Part shown: one piece after another, positions 22,432-30,121 of the stretch
Numbering within the stretch: the first letter of the stretch is position 1
Layout of the letters: the number at the start of each line of letters is the position of its first letter
Source: an uncultured Collinsella sp.
GTDB taxonomy: Bacteria; Actinomycetota; Coriobacteriia; Coriobacteriales; Coriobacteriaceae
Length of the DNA stretch: 31,667 bases
Reading direction: 5' to 3'
Assembly: GCA_900545995.1 (NCBI GenBank)
Contig: URBM01000007.1
Span: 1 to 31,667, forward strand
Notes under the pieces: model-generated
What the model was told of the DNA's origin: nothing
Databases searched by the model: none
The model's input: the letters and a program-made list of their open reading frames with translations, nothing else
Position numbers and translations under genes: made by a program

Positions 22432-22914
22432 ATGGCAGAACCCAACATTCTTCTTACCCGCATCGATAACCGACTGGTTCATGGTCAGGTTGCCACCCAG
22501 TGGAACTCCACCCTGGGCTCCAACCTCATCCTCGTCGCCAACGACGACGTGGCGTCCAACACCATGCGCCAGAACCTCATGAAGATGGCCGCTCCCGCCG
22601 GCGTCGCTACGCGTTTCTTCTCCCTGCAGAAGACCATCGACGTCATTGGCAAAGCGAGCCCGCGCCAGAAGATCTTCATCGTGGCCGAAACACCGGAAGA
22701 CGTGCTTACGCTCGTCAAGGGCGGTGTGCCTATAAAGAAGGTAAACATCGGCAACATGCACATGTCGGAAGGAAAGCGCCAAGTCGCCACCTCCGTCGCA
22801 GTTAACGACGAGGATGTCGCTGCGTTTAAAGAGCTGCAGGAATTGGGGGTGGAGTTGGAGATCAGGCGCGTTCCGAGCACGCCTGTTGAGGACACGAGCA
22901 AGCTCTTCTCGTAA
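22432..22914 (+). CDS. PTS mannose/sorbose-family EIIB component
   Basis: 160 residues. EIIB transfers the phosphate from EIIA to the incoming sugar; the active His17 lies in TRIDNRLVHGQVATQW, the family signature. VNIGNMHMSEGKRQ is also conserved. It is 36 nt after yajC with AAAGGAAG before the ATG. Sugar specificity among Man, GalNAc, GlcN or sorbose types cannot be read from sequence alone; context favours an amino sugar. Confidence 0.95.
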   Translation: MAEPNILLTRIDNRLVHGQVATQWNSTLGSNLILVANDDVASNTMRQNLMKMAAPAGVATRFFSLQKTIDVIGKASPRQKIFIVAETPEDVLTLVKGGVPIKKVNIGNMHMSEGKRQVATSVAVNDEDVAAFKELQELGVELEIRRVPSTPVEDTSKLFS

Positions 22915-22931
22915 TCCTCGTGATCCACGTT

Positions 22932-22951
22932 GTCAGGAGTGAAACCCTGAC
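22932..22951 (+). other. Small hairpin between EIIB and EIIC
   Basis: GTCAGG (22932-22937) pairs with CCTGAC (22946-22951). It lies in the 90-nt gap of the operon. It has no T-tract, so mRNA processing or stability is more likely than termination. Confidence 0.35.
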
Positions 22952-23004
22952 GTTCTGTACGTGAAATCCAAAGTGCGTACATACATTTTGAAAGGAGGAG
23001 CAAG

Positions 23005-23805
23005 ATGGAATACTCGATCATCCAGATCGCTCTGGTCTTCGTCGTCACGTTCATCGCGGCAATCGACCAGTTTGACTTCCTCGAGTCTCTCTATCAGCCC
23101 ATCGTCACCGGCGCCGTCATCGGTCTTATCCTTGGCGACCTCAACACCGGTCTTCTCGTGGGTGGTACCTATCAGCTCATGACGATCGGCAACATGCCGA
23201 TCGGAGGCGCTCAGCCGCCTAACGCCGTCATCGGCGGCATCATGGCAGCCATTCTCGCTATCGCCACGGGCCTCGAGCCCAACGCGGCAGTCGGTCTCGC
23301 CATTCCGTTCGCTCTGCTTGGCCAGCTCGGCGTTACCCTGGTCTTCACGCTTATGTCCCCGCTTATGTCCACGGCCGATAACATGGCTCACAACGCGGAC
23401 ACCAAGGGCATCGAGCGCCTGAACTACTTCGCCATGGCTCTGCTCGGCCTGATCTTCGCTGTCGTCGTCACCCTGTTCTTCATCGCTGGCGCTACCATCG
23501 GTCAGACCATCGCTTCCGCCATCCCGACTTGGCTGCAGACCGGTCTGTCCGCTGCAGGCGGCATGATGCGCTTCGTCGGCTTCGCCGTCCTGCTCAAGGT
23601 TATGATGAACCGCGATATGTGGGGCTTCTTCCTCATGGGCTTTGGCCTCGCGCTCATCACCGTTGCCAACGATTCGCTGGCAACCCCTGCTCTGCTCATC
23701 CTCGCTCTCATCGGCTTCGGCATCGCTTTCTGGGACTTCCAGCAGCAGACCGAGCTGAAGGGTGCAGCTGTTTCTGACGGAGGTGACTTCGAAGATGGCA
23801 TCTAA
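23005..23805 (+). CDS. PTS mannose/sorbose-family EIIC component
   Basis: 266 residues, polytopic. Together with EIID it forms the sugar channel. GGTYQLMTIGNMPIGGAQPP followed by NAVIGGI is the EIIC-Man signature; several hydrophobic helices fill the protein. AAAGGAGGAG gives a strong ribosome binding site. Its last 11 nt overlap EIID. Confidence 0.95.
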   Translation: MEYSIIQIALVFVVTFIAAIDQFDFLESLYQPIVTGAVIGLILGDLNTGLLVGGTYQLMTIGNMPIGGAQPPNAVIGGIMAAILAIATGLEPNAAVGLAIPFALLGQLGVTLVFTLMSPLMSTADNMAHNADTKGIERLNYFAMALLGLIFAVVVTLFFIAGATIGQTIASAIPTWLQTGLSAAGGMMRFVGFAVLLKVMMNRDMWGFFLMGFGLALITVANDSLATPALLILALIGFGIAFWDFQQQTELKGAAVSDGGDFEDGI

Positions 23806-24877
23806 TGAGTATGTGATCCCGGAGCACTACGAGGATCTCACTCCTGCTCCGCAGCTCGACCAGAAGACCCTCAACAAGATGGCTTGGCGCTCCTGCTTCC
23901 TGCAGGCATCGTTCAACTACGAGCGCATGCAGGCCGCTGGCTGGCTCTACTCCATCATCCCCGGTCTGGAGAAGATCCACACCAACAAGAACGACCTCGC
24001 GGCTTCCATGAGCCACAACCTGGAGTTCTTCAACACCCACCCGTTCCTTGTCACCTTTGTTATGGGCATCGTGCTTTCGCTCGAGCAGAACAAGGTTGAC
24101 ATCCCCACGATCCGCGCCGTCCGCGTCGCCGCAATGGGCCCGCTCGGTGGTATCGGTGACGCCCTGTTCTGGCTGACGCTCGTGCCTATCACGGCCGGCA
24201 TCACCTCCAACATGGCCATCAACGGCAACGCCGCTGCACCGATCATCTTCCTGGTGATCTTCAACGTCGTCCAGTTCGCTCTGCGCTTCTGGCTCATGAA
24301 CTGGTCCTACAAGCTTGGCACCAGCGCTATTGACGCTCTGACCGCCAACATGCAGGCCTTCACGCGTGCCGCTTCCATCATGGGCGTCTTCGTCGTCGGT
24401 TGCCTGGTCGTCACCATGGGTGGCACCCAGATCAACCTCCAGATCCCCAACGGCACCACCCGTGGTCTCTCCGCTACTACCGTGATCGTCTCCGAGAAGG
24501 AGGCCGAGAACTTCACCGGTATGGAGGGCATCGATACCGAGACCGCTGAGGCCGGTACCATCGCCATGACCGATAAGGACGGCAACGCCCTTACCGCTTC
24601 CGATGCCGACGGCAACGCTGTCGAGTGCGGCGTCACCGATCTGGGTAACGGCATGGAGTCCGTGACCTACGGCACCGTTACCGAGGATCCGGTCAACTTC
24701 TCTGTTGCCGACACCCTCAACACCATCGTCCCGAAGCTCGTCCCGCTTATGCTTACGCTGCTGCTTTACTACATGTTCGCTAAGCACAGCTGGACCCCGA
24801 CCAAGGGCATTCTCCTGCTCTTCGTCCTTGGCATCCTGGGCGCTGGCCCGCTTGGTCTCTGGCCGAGCATCTGGTAA
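23795..24877 (+). CDS. PTS mannose-family EIID component with large insertion
   Basis: 360 residues from ATG 23795 (GGAGGTGA at 23779-23786). Conserved EIID segments are seen: MAWRSCFLQASFNYERMQ, LSLEQNK, GPLGGIGDALFW and a C-terminal VPKLVPLMLTLLLYYM. EIID is normally about 270-300 residues. Between about residues 219 and 305 there is an extra hydrophilic, Asp/Thr/Glu/Gly-rich stretch that replaces the short loop expected there. It lacks motifs I recognise. It is the last gene of the operon; two hairpins follow. Confidence 0.92.
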   Translation: MASNEYVIPEHYEDLTPAPQLDQKTLNKMAWRSCFLQASFNYERMQAAGWLYSIIPGLEKIHTNKNDLAASMSHNLEFFNTHPFLVTFVMGIVLSLEQNKVDIPTIRAVRVAAMGPLGGIGDALFWLTLVPITAGITSNMAINGNAAAPIIFLVIFNVVQFALRFWLMNWSYKLGTSAIDALTANMQAFTRAASIMGVFVVGCLVVTMGGTQINLQIPNGTTRGLSATTVIVSEKEAENFTGMEGIDTETAEAGTIAMTDKDGNALTASDADGNAVECGVTDLGNGMESVTYGTVTEDPVNFSVADTLNTIVPKLVPLMLTLLLYYMFAKHSWTPTKGILLLFVLGILGAGPLGLWPSIW

Positions 24878-24890
24878 GGCTCTAGCTTGA

Positions 24891-24919
24891 GGGGTGTGTC
24901 CCTACGCGGCTCACACCCC
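24891..24919 (+). terminator. First hairpin after the PTS operon
   Basis: GGGGTGTG (24891-24898) pairs with CACACCCC (24912-24919). No T-tract; it precedes the main terminator. Confidence 0.5.
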
Positions 24920-24943
24920 GACCCCTTAAGCCATGTGTATGTT

Positions 24944-24985
24944 AAAAGCCGCGTGCTCGAAAGAGCGCGCGGCTTTTGTTTTCTT
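24944..24985 (+). terminator. Main terminator of the PTS operon
   Basis: AAAAGCCGCG-T-GCTC (24944-24958) pairs with GAGC-G-CGCGGCTTTT (24963-24977) around a GAAA tetraloop, followed by GTTTTCTT. Confidence 0.92.
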
Positions 24986-25062
24986 AATGATTCGGGTGTG
25001 GCAGACAGATAATGCATAACACCCTAGGTAGTTAGCCGAATTCGAGCAAAAGGGAGGATAGG

Positions 25063-25794
25063 ATGGCGATCGGAGCGCGTAAGCAACCGCTGTACGATCA
25101 GCTGGTCGATATTCTGACCGAAAAGATTGACCATGAATATCGCGCCGGTGACATGATTCCTTCCGAGCGCGAACTTTCGGAGCGCTATGGTCTCTCGCGC
25201 ACTACGGTACGCCTGGCTCTGCAGGAACTGGAGCGTTTAGGACTGGTGGTTCGGCAGCACGGTCGCGGTACCTTTGTGACCGACCGTTCGGCAAAGGCAA
25301 CCAATCTTATGCAGTCCTACAGCTTTACCGAGCAGATGCGCGCGATGGGTCGAGAACCCGAGACCACGATTCTCGAGTTTTGCGAGATGGAGGCCGATAA
25401 GAATCTGGCCGAGCATATGGGATTGCGCATCGGTGATCGCATTTTTAAGCTCAAGCGCCTTCGTTCTGCCGACAACATGCCCATGATGGTCGAACGCAGC
25501 TATCTACCGGTTCGTCAATTTCTGTCCCTAAAGCGACCGCTGCTGGAGCGTAAGCCGCTTTACGATGTGATTGAGCAGGACTTTCAGCAAAAGATTCGCG
25601 TGGCCGAAGAGGAGTTCTATGCGAGCATAGCCCGTCCCACCGATGCCCACCTTTTGGGAATTGTCGAGGGCTCGCCTGTGCTCGATTTGGTCAGGACTAC
25701 GTATAACGAGTCAAACGAGGTTGTGGAGTATACACTCTCGGTTGCTCGTGCCGATCAGTTTAAATACAAGGTTTACCACCAGCGCAGCAACTAG
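25063..25794 (+). CDS. GntR-family (HutC/UTRA) transcriptional regulator
   Basis: 243 residues. The winged helix (about 5-75) includes IPSERELSERYGLSRTTVRLALQELERLG and a RQHGRGTFV wing; the UTRA ligand domain fills about 95-235. This is the subfamily of DasR, NagR and AgaR, which bind phosphorylated amino sugars. It lies between the PTS operon and agaS, both of which carry matching TGGT-N4-ACCA sites, so it is the likely repressor of both. AAGGGAGG precedes the ATG. No copy of the operator was found before its own start. Confidence 0.93.
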   Translation: MAIGARKQPLYDQLVDILTEKIDHEYRAGDMIPSERELSERYGLSRTTVRLALQELERLGLVVRQHGRGTFVTDRSAKATNLMQSYSFTEQMRAMGREPETTILEFCEMEADKNLAEHMGLRIGDRIFKLKRLRSADNMPMMVERSYLPVRQFLSLKRPLLERKPLYDVIEQDFQQKIRVAEEEFYASIARPTDAHLLGIVEGSPVLDLVRTTYNESNEVVEYTLSVARADQFKYKVYHQRSN

Positions 25795-25832
25795 TGCTCG
25801 CATCGTTTCCATATGGTGATTCTTTGCATTTA

Positions 25833-25869
25833 ACTGGTTACTACCAGATAACCAACCGAAGTGTATAAT
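25833..25869 (+). promoter_or_regulatory. agaS promoter with dre-like operator
   Basis: ACTGGTTACTACCAGA (25833-25848) contains a perfect CTGGT-N4-ACCAG repeat. A perfect TATAAT follows at 25864-25869, so the site covers the -35 position (17-nt spacing would put it at 25841-25846). The core 13 bases are identical to those at 21542-21554. A repressor bound here would block the polymerase. Confidence 0.7.
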
Positions 25870-25908
25870 TGCACGTCAGAGGTTTACTTCTAGAGAGAGG
25901 TATTAGAA

Positions 25909-27075
25909 ATGTTCGAGAAGAGTGTCGAGGAGCTCACCGAGCTCGGCGCCCAGATCACCACGGCCGAAATTGCTCAGCAGCCCGAGCTTTGGCGTGATAC
26001 GCTCAACATCTATCGCGAGAACAAGGAGGCCATCGAGGCCTTCCTGGCCGAGGCTCGCGCTATGGGCGAGGGTCGTCTGTCCGTTGTCTTCACCGGTGCC
26101 GGTACGTCCGACTACGTTGGCGTTACCTGCGCCCCGTACCTGCGTCACGCTGGTAACACTGATCTCTACGACTTTAAGCCCATCGCCACGACCGACATCG
26201 TGAGCGCCCCGCGCGATTTCCTGCGCGCCGAGGACCCCACGCTTGTGGTTTCCTTTGCCCGCTCTGGCAACAGCCCCGAGAGCCTTGCCGCCGTTGCCGT
26301 TGCCAAGGAGCTCGTCCACAACGTCAAGTTCCTCAACATCACCTGCGCTCCCGAGGGCAAGCTCGCTGTCGAGTCTGCCGATGATCCCAACGCGCTGACG
26401 CTGCTCATTCCGCGCGCCAACGACAAGGGCTTCGCCATGACCGGTTCTTATTCCTGCATGACCCTGCTCTCCACCCTTATTTTCGACACTGCCTCTGACG
26501 AGCAGAAGGCCGAGTGGGTCGAGACCATCGCCAAGATGGGCGAGGAGGTCATCTCCCGTGAGCCCGAGATCGCCGATTACCTGGCTGGCGACTTCAACCG
26601 CGTGACCTACTTGGGTTCTGGCTCCTTCGGTGGCCTTGCCCAGGAGAGCCAGCTCAAGATCCTCGAGCTCGCTCACGGTCTGGTCGCTACTTCTTACGAC
26701 ACCTCCATGGGCTATCGTCACGGACCTAAGTCCTTCGTCGACGATAAGACGCTCGTCTTCGTGTTCGTCAACAACGACGCCTACACCCGTCAGTACGATA
26801 TCGACATCCTCAACGAGATCGGTGGCGACGAGATCGCTCAGCACACCATCGCCGTTCAGCAGGAAGGTGCCACCGTCTATGAGGGTGAGTCCTTCACCTT
26901 TAAGGGCTACGAGGCACTTCCCGAGGGCTACCTTGCTCTGCCGTTCGTGATGTTTGCCCAGGCTATCAGCCTGCTCAACTCCGTGCGCGTGGGCAACACG
27001 CCCGATACGCCGAGCCCCACCGGCACGGTCAACCGCGTGGTTAAGGGCGTGACGATTCACCCCTTCACCGCTTAA
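25909..27075 (+). CDS. agaS: AgaS-type galactosamine-6-phosphate deaminase/isomerase (SIS domain)
   Basis: 388 residues. AgaS converts galactosamine-6-phosphate to tagatose-6-phosphate and ammonia. SIS-fold sugar-phosphate motifs are GAGTSDYVG and SFARSGNSPES; MGYRHGPKSF and the C-terminal VRVGNTPDTPSPTGTVNRVV are family hallmarks. GAGAGAGG precedes the ATG. It has its own promoter and operator and a strong terminator. Glucosamine-6-phosphate deaminase activity is less likely, since the NagB fold is absent. Pathway partners nagA and lacC are nearby. Confidence 0.92.
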   Translation: MFEKSVEELTELGAQITTAEIAQQPELWRDTLNIYRENKEAIEAFLAEARAMGEGRLSVVFTGAGTSDYVGVTCAPYLRHAGNTDLYDFKPIATTDIVSAPRDFLRAEDPTLVVSFARSGNSPESLAAVAVAKELVHNVKFLNITCAPEGKLAVESADDPNALTLLIPRANDKGFAMTGSYSCMTLLSTLIFDTASDEQKAEWVETIAKMGEEVISREPEIADYLAGDFNRVTYLGSGSFGGLAQESQLKILELAHGLVATSYDTSMGYRHGPKSFVDDKTLVFVFVNNDAYTRQYDIDILNEIGGDEIAQHTIAVQQEGATVYEGESFTFKGYEALPEGYLALPFVMFAQAISLLNSVRVGNTPDTPSPTGTVNRVVKGVTIHPFTA

Positions 27076-27093
27076 TCGCGTCCCCCTGTAAGG

Positions 27094-27137
27094 GCGCCCG
27101 TCCGCTCATAACGGCGGGCGGGCGCTTTTTATTTTTA
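27094..27137 (+). terminator. Terminator after agaS
   Basis: GCGCCCG (27094-27100) pairs with CGGGCGC (27119-27125) and CCGC (27102-27105) with GCGG (27114-27117); a T-rich tract follows from 27126. Confidence 0.92.
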
Positions 27138-27145
27138 CATGGACC

Positions 27146-27154
27146 GGGTATAAG
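27146..27154 (+). promoter_or_regulatory. Candidate -10 element of nagA
   Basis: GGGTATAAG, hexamer TATAAG at 27149-27154, lies 40 nt before the nagA start and directly after the agaS terminator. No dre-like site is seen here, so nagA may be regulated differently from agaS. Confidence 0.45.
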
Positions 27155-27194
27155 TATCACCACGGTCAACTGCTTCAAGAAGCAAGGAGTGCAT

Positions 27195-28364
27195 ATGAGC
27201 ACGTACGCAATTAAGGCTGACAAGTTCTTCTTGCCGGCAGGCCCGCAACTGGGCGGCTATCTTATGGTCGAGGACGGCGTCTTTGGCGCCTGGCAGGCCG
27301 ACGAGCCCTCTTGCGAGATTAAGGACTACACGGGATCGTGGATCGCACCGGGTATGGTCGATACTCACATCCATGGCTTCTACAACCACTCAACTACCGA
27401 TAACGATCCCGAGGGCATCGATATCAGCTCGACCGAGCTCGCCCGTCGCGGCACCACCAGCTGGCTGCCCACGACGTTCACCGATGGCGTCGAGCAGATC
27501 AAGGACGCCTGCGCCGCCATCGCTCAGGCGGACGAGGGTCGCGGCCCCGACTTCTGCGGTGCTCGCATTCAGGGCATCTACCTGGAGGGCCCCTTCTTTA
27601 CCATGAAGCACGTGGGCGCGCAGAACCCCGCTTATCTTATCGATCCCTCCGAGGAGGTCTTCGATCAGTGGCAGGAGGCTGCGGGTGGTCGCATCGTTAA
27701 GAGCGCCATGGCGGCCGAGCGCGACGGTGCCGCTGCTTATGCGGCTGCTCTGAACGCCAAGGGTGTGGTGACCAGCATCGGTCACTCCGACGCCACCTAC
27801 GATGAGTGCATCGCCGCCATCAACGCCGGTGCCAGCTGCTTTACGCATACCTATAACGGCCAGCGCGGGCTGCATCACCGTGAGCCTGGTGTCGTGGGCG
27901 CCGCCATGTCCACGCCCGAGACCTACGCCGAGATCATCTGTGACGGTAAGCACGTGAACCCTGCCGCCATCAAGGCGCTGCTGCAGGCAAAGGGCTGGCA
28001 GCACACGGTGCTCATCACCGACTGCCTTGGCTGCGGCGGCATGCCCGAGGGCAGCTACACCAGCGGCGGCATGGACGTCATCATGAAGGACAACCTGTGC
28101 TGGCTCGCCGACGGCAAGAGCATTGCCGGCTCGGTGCTCACGCTTGCCCAGGGCGTCAAGAACATCGTCGACTGGGGCATCGCCAGCGCCGATATCGCCA
28201 TTCGCATGGCAACCGAGGTGCCGGCACGCTCCGCGCACATCGAGGATAAGTGCGGCAGCATCATGCCGGGTCGCGACGCCGACTTTGTCGTGTTCGACCA
28301 TGAGCTCACCCTCGTCGAGACGTATGTTGGCGGCCAGAGCGTCGGCAACGCCTTTACCGAGTAA
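27195..28364 (+). CDS. nagA: N-acetylglucosamine/galactosamine-6-phosphate deacetylase
   Basis: 389 residues. Removes acetyl from GlcNAc-6-P or GalNAc-6-P. Amidohydrolase metal motif is His58-x-His60 in VDTHIHG; Glu131 in YLEGPF, GHSDA, FTHTYNGQRGLHHREPG and ITDCLGCGG follow the family order. AAGGAG at 27184-27189 supports ATG 27195 (an upstream GTG overlaps the ribosome binding site). GalNAc-6-P (AgaA role) is suggested by agaS and lacC nearby, but GlcNAc-6-P activity is possible. Its last 132 nt recur, diverged, at 31091-31222. Confidence 0.94.
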   Translation: MSTYAIKADKFFLPAGPQLGGYLMVEDGVFGAWQADEPSCEIKDYTGSWIAPGMVDTHIHGFYNHSTTDNDPEGIDISSTELARRGTTSWLPTTFTDGVEQIKDACAAIAQADEGRGPDFCGARIQGIYLEGPFFTMKHVGAQNPAYLIDPSEEVFDQWQEAAGGRIVKSAMAAERDGAAAYAAALNAKGVVTSIGHSDATYDECIAAINAGASCFTHTYNGQRGLHHREPGVVGAAMSTPETYAEIICDGKHVNPAAIKALLQAKGWQHTVLITDCLGCGGMPEGSYTSGGMDVIMKDNLCWLADGKSIAGSVLTLAQGVKNIVDWGIASADIAIRMATEVPARSAHIEDKCGSIMPGRDADFVVFDHELTLVETYVGGQSVGNAFTE

Positions 28365-28371
28365 CGATAGA

Positions 28372-28408
28372 AAAAGACGGCGGGCCCGAATCTGCTCGGA
28401 CCCGCCGT
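28372..28408 (-). terminator. Terminator of the flavodoxin gene (minus strand)
   Basis: ACGGCGGG (28377-28384) pairs with CCCGCCGT (28401-28408), continuing with CCGA (28386-28389)/TCGG (28396-28399) past one mismatch. On the minus strand CTTTTTCT follows, so it mainly serves the flavodoxin gene. It also lies between convergent nagA and flavodoxin. Confidence 0.85.
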
Positions 28409-28439
28409 ATGGGTTAAACGCTCAAAAGCACCTTTACAG

Positions 28440-29024
28440 TTACAGCTTGTTAGCGATCTTCTTTGCCGTTCGCTTAACGCCGGCCACCAGGCCTCCTGCA
28501 GGATGCTCCTTCTCGTATGCTAGACGCTTCTCACGTTTGGCGTACTCTTCGACGATGATATCGCCGTACTCATCTTCGATCTTGTCGAAGAAGTCGACGG
28601 CGCCCTTAATTTCCTCAGCGGTCGGGTGTCCCTTTTGGACACCGCCGGCGAGTTTGAACGGCCCCCACGTATCAAAGCCGGGGCAGCCGTAGACACCCAT
28701 AAAGATGGCCTGCTTCATGCGGCAGATGCCATCGATATCCTTGCCGTACCACTTGTTTTTGCCACCGTAGGTCATAAGGCCAAACACCTTGTCCTGCGGC
28801 TGCAGCACGTTAGTGAGCACGCGTGCCATGTCCTTGTCGATCTCGGAGTAATAGATGCCCGTGGCGACACCGATCAGATGGTATTCGTGCAGGTCGGGGT
28901 ACTCGTTTTTACCGAGCGCCTTGACGTCGAGGGTATCGATCTCGGGGTGGACCTCGACGATGGCGTCCACGAGCTTTTTCGTATTGCCGTGATGGCGCGA
29001 GGCGTAGAGGATGATGGTTCGCAT
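28440..29024 (-). CDS. Flavodoxin family protein
   Basis: 194 residues from ATG 29022-29024 (GAAAGG before it). The FMN phosphate loop is near the N-terminus in LYASRHHGNTKKLVDAI; GVATGIYYSEIDKDM and FGLMTYGGKN complete the flavodoxin-fold pattern. A basic tail (VKRTAKKIANKL) follows. It is longer than a classic flavodoxin (about 140-175). Carries electrons or acts as an FMN reductase-like enzyme; partner unknown. It interrupts the amino-sugar genes on the opposite strand. Confidence 0.88.
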   Translation of the reverse strand: MRTIILYASRHHGNTKKLVDAIVEVHPEIDTLDVKALGKNEYPDLHEYHLIGVATGIYYSEIDKDMARVLTNVLQPQDKVFGLMTYGGKNKWYGKDIDGICRMKQAIFMGVYGCPGFDTWGPFKLAGGVQKGHPTAEEIKGAVDFFDKIEDEYGDIIVEEYAKREKRLAYEKEHPAGGLVAGVKRTAKKIANKL

Positions 29025-29061
29025 AAGAAGGCCTTTCAGCTGTAATTGCATCAATGTCTGT

Positions 29062-29070
29062 ATGGTACCC
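29062..29070 (-). promoter_or_regulatory. Candidate -10 element of the flavodoxin gene
   Basis: On the minus strand GGGTACCAT reads from 29070 to 29062, 37 nt before the start codon. It belongs to the GGGTAnnAT set noted elsewhere in the window. Confidence 0.35.
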
Positions 29071-29180
29071 CGTTACATGGCTGGGATACCGGACGCATCG
29101 ATGAACGTGCGGGTTTGTCCTTTGGTTAGGGCCGAGACGGGTACTTGCGAGCAAAAAGCAGTTGTTCGAAAGGATGGGCA

Positions 29181-30062
29181 ATGGAATACGCTCTCTCCAA
29201 CGATTCGATTTCTATTAAGGTGTCCACGGCTGGTGGTTCGTTTACCTCGATCGAGGCCGGAGGTCGCGAGTATCTGTGGCAGGGCGATCCCGCCGTGTGG
29301 TCCGGCCAGGCACCGATTTGCTTCCCGATTTGCGGAGGCTTGCGCGATAACAACGCCATGACGTTTGCCGGGCATCATGTAAAGCTCGCTCGCCATGGGT
29401 TTGCGCGCAAACAGGAGTGGAAGCTGCTGAGCCAGAGCGAGAACGAGCTGGCGATGTGCCTGGCTTCGGAGGATAACGCCGCGCTGCTGAGCGATTATCC
29501 GTATCCGTTTAAGCTTGTCGCCCGCTATACGCTCGAGGACGCTGCCGTGCGCGTTTCCTACGAGGTCACCAACGAGGGCACCGAGGACATGCCGTTCTTT
29601 ATTGGCGGTCATCCCGGCTTTAGGTGTCCGCTCGATGAGGGCGAGGCCTATACGGACTACGAGCTGCGCTTTGAGAAGGACGAGGCTGCTGAGCTTTGCA
29701 CTGCCGTCCCCTCGACTGGCTTGATTGACGTGACCAATCGCTCCAAGAACCCCATGGTGGGAAAGACGCTGCCTCTGTCACATGAGCTCTTCGATTTTGC
29801 GGAGACCATCTTTGACGTGCTCGAGAGCCGTCAGGTCACGCTTTCCAAAAAGGGCGAGGACAAGGGCGTCCGCCTGAGCTTTGAGGGCTTCCCATATCTC
29901 ATTGTGTGGAGCAAGCCCGAGGGCGATTTTGTGGCGGTTGAGCCCTGGGGCGGCCTTTCGACCTGCTCCGATGAGGACGACGTGCTTGAGCATAAGCGCG
30001 GCTGCCTTGTCGCCAAGCCCAAGGAGACCGTCGTTCGCTCGTTCACGATTGAGATTCTGTAA
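29181..30062 (+). CDS. Aldose 1-epimerase family protein (LacX/YihR-like)
   Basis: 293 residues from ATG 29181 (GAAAGGA before it). The galactose mutarotase fold is recognised by FPICGGLRDN, LARHGFARKQEW (catalytic His region), GGHPGFRCP (second His) and AVEPWGGLS (Glu base). The arrangement resembles LacX-like proteins. Converts between sugar anomers; substrate is uncertain. It lies 59 nt before the lacC-like gene. Confidence 0.9.
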   Translation: MEYALSNDSISIKVSTAGGSFTSIEAGGREYLWQGDPAVWSGQAPICFPICGGLRDNNAMTFAGHHVKLARHGFARKQEWKLLSQSENELAMCLASEDNAALLSDYPYPFKLVARYTLEDAAVRVSYEVTNEGTEDMPFFIGGHPGFRCPLDEGEAYTDYELRFEKDEAAELCTAVPSTGLIDVTNRSKNPMVGKTLPLSHELFDFAETIFDVLESRQVTLSKKGEDKGVRLSFEGFPYLIVWSKPEGDFVAVEPWGGLSTCSDEDDVLEHKRGCLVAKPKETVVRSFTIEIL

Positions 30063-30121
30063 TTCCGTTTTGTCGACTCGTATCGCGAGGCACAAGGAGC
30101 CTGCGAGATAAGGAGCTAAAA

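Noticed and set aside
21671..24877. Sigma-54/LevR-type control of the Man-PTS operon, as in many Firmicutes
   Set aside because: No -24/-12 GG...GC promoter was seen and no LevR-like activator is present; an extended -10 and GntR-type operators explain the region better.
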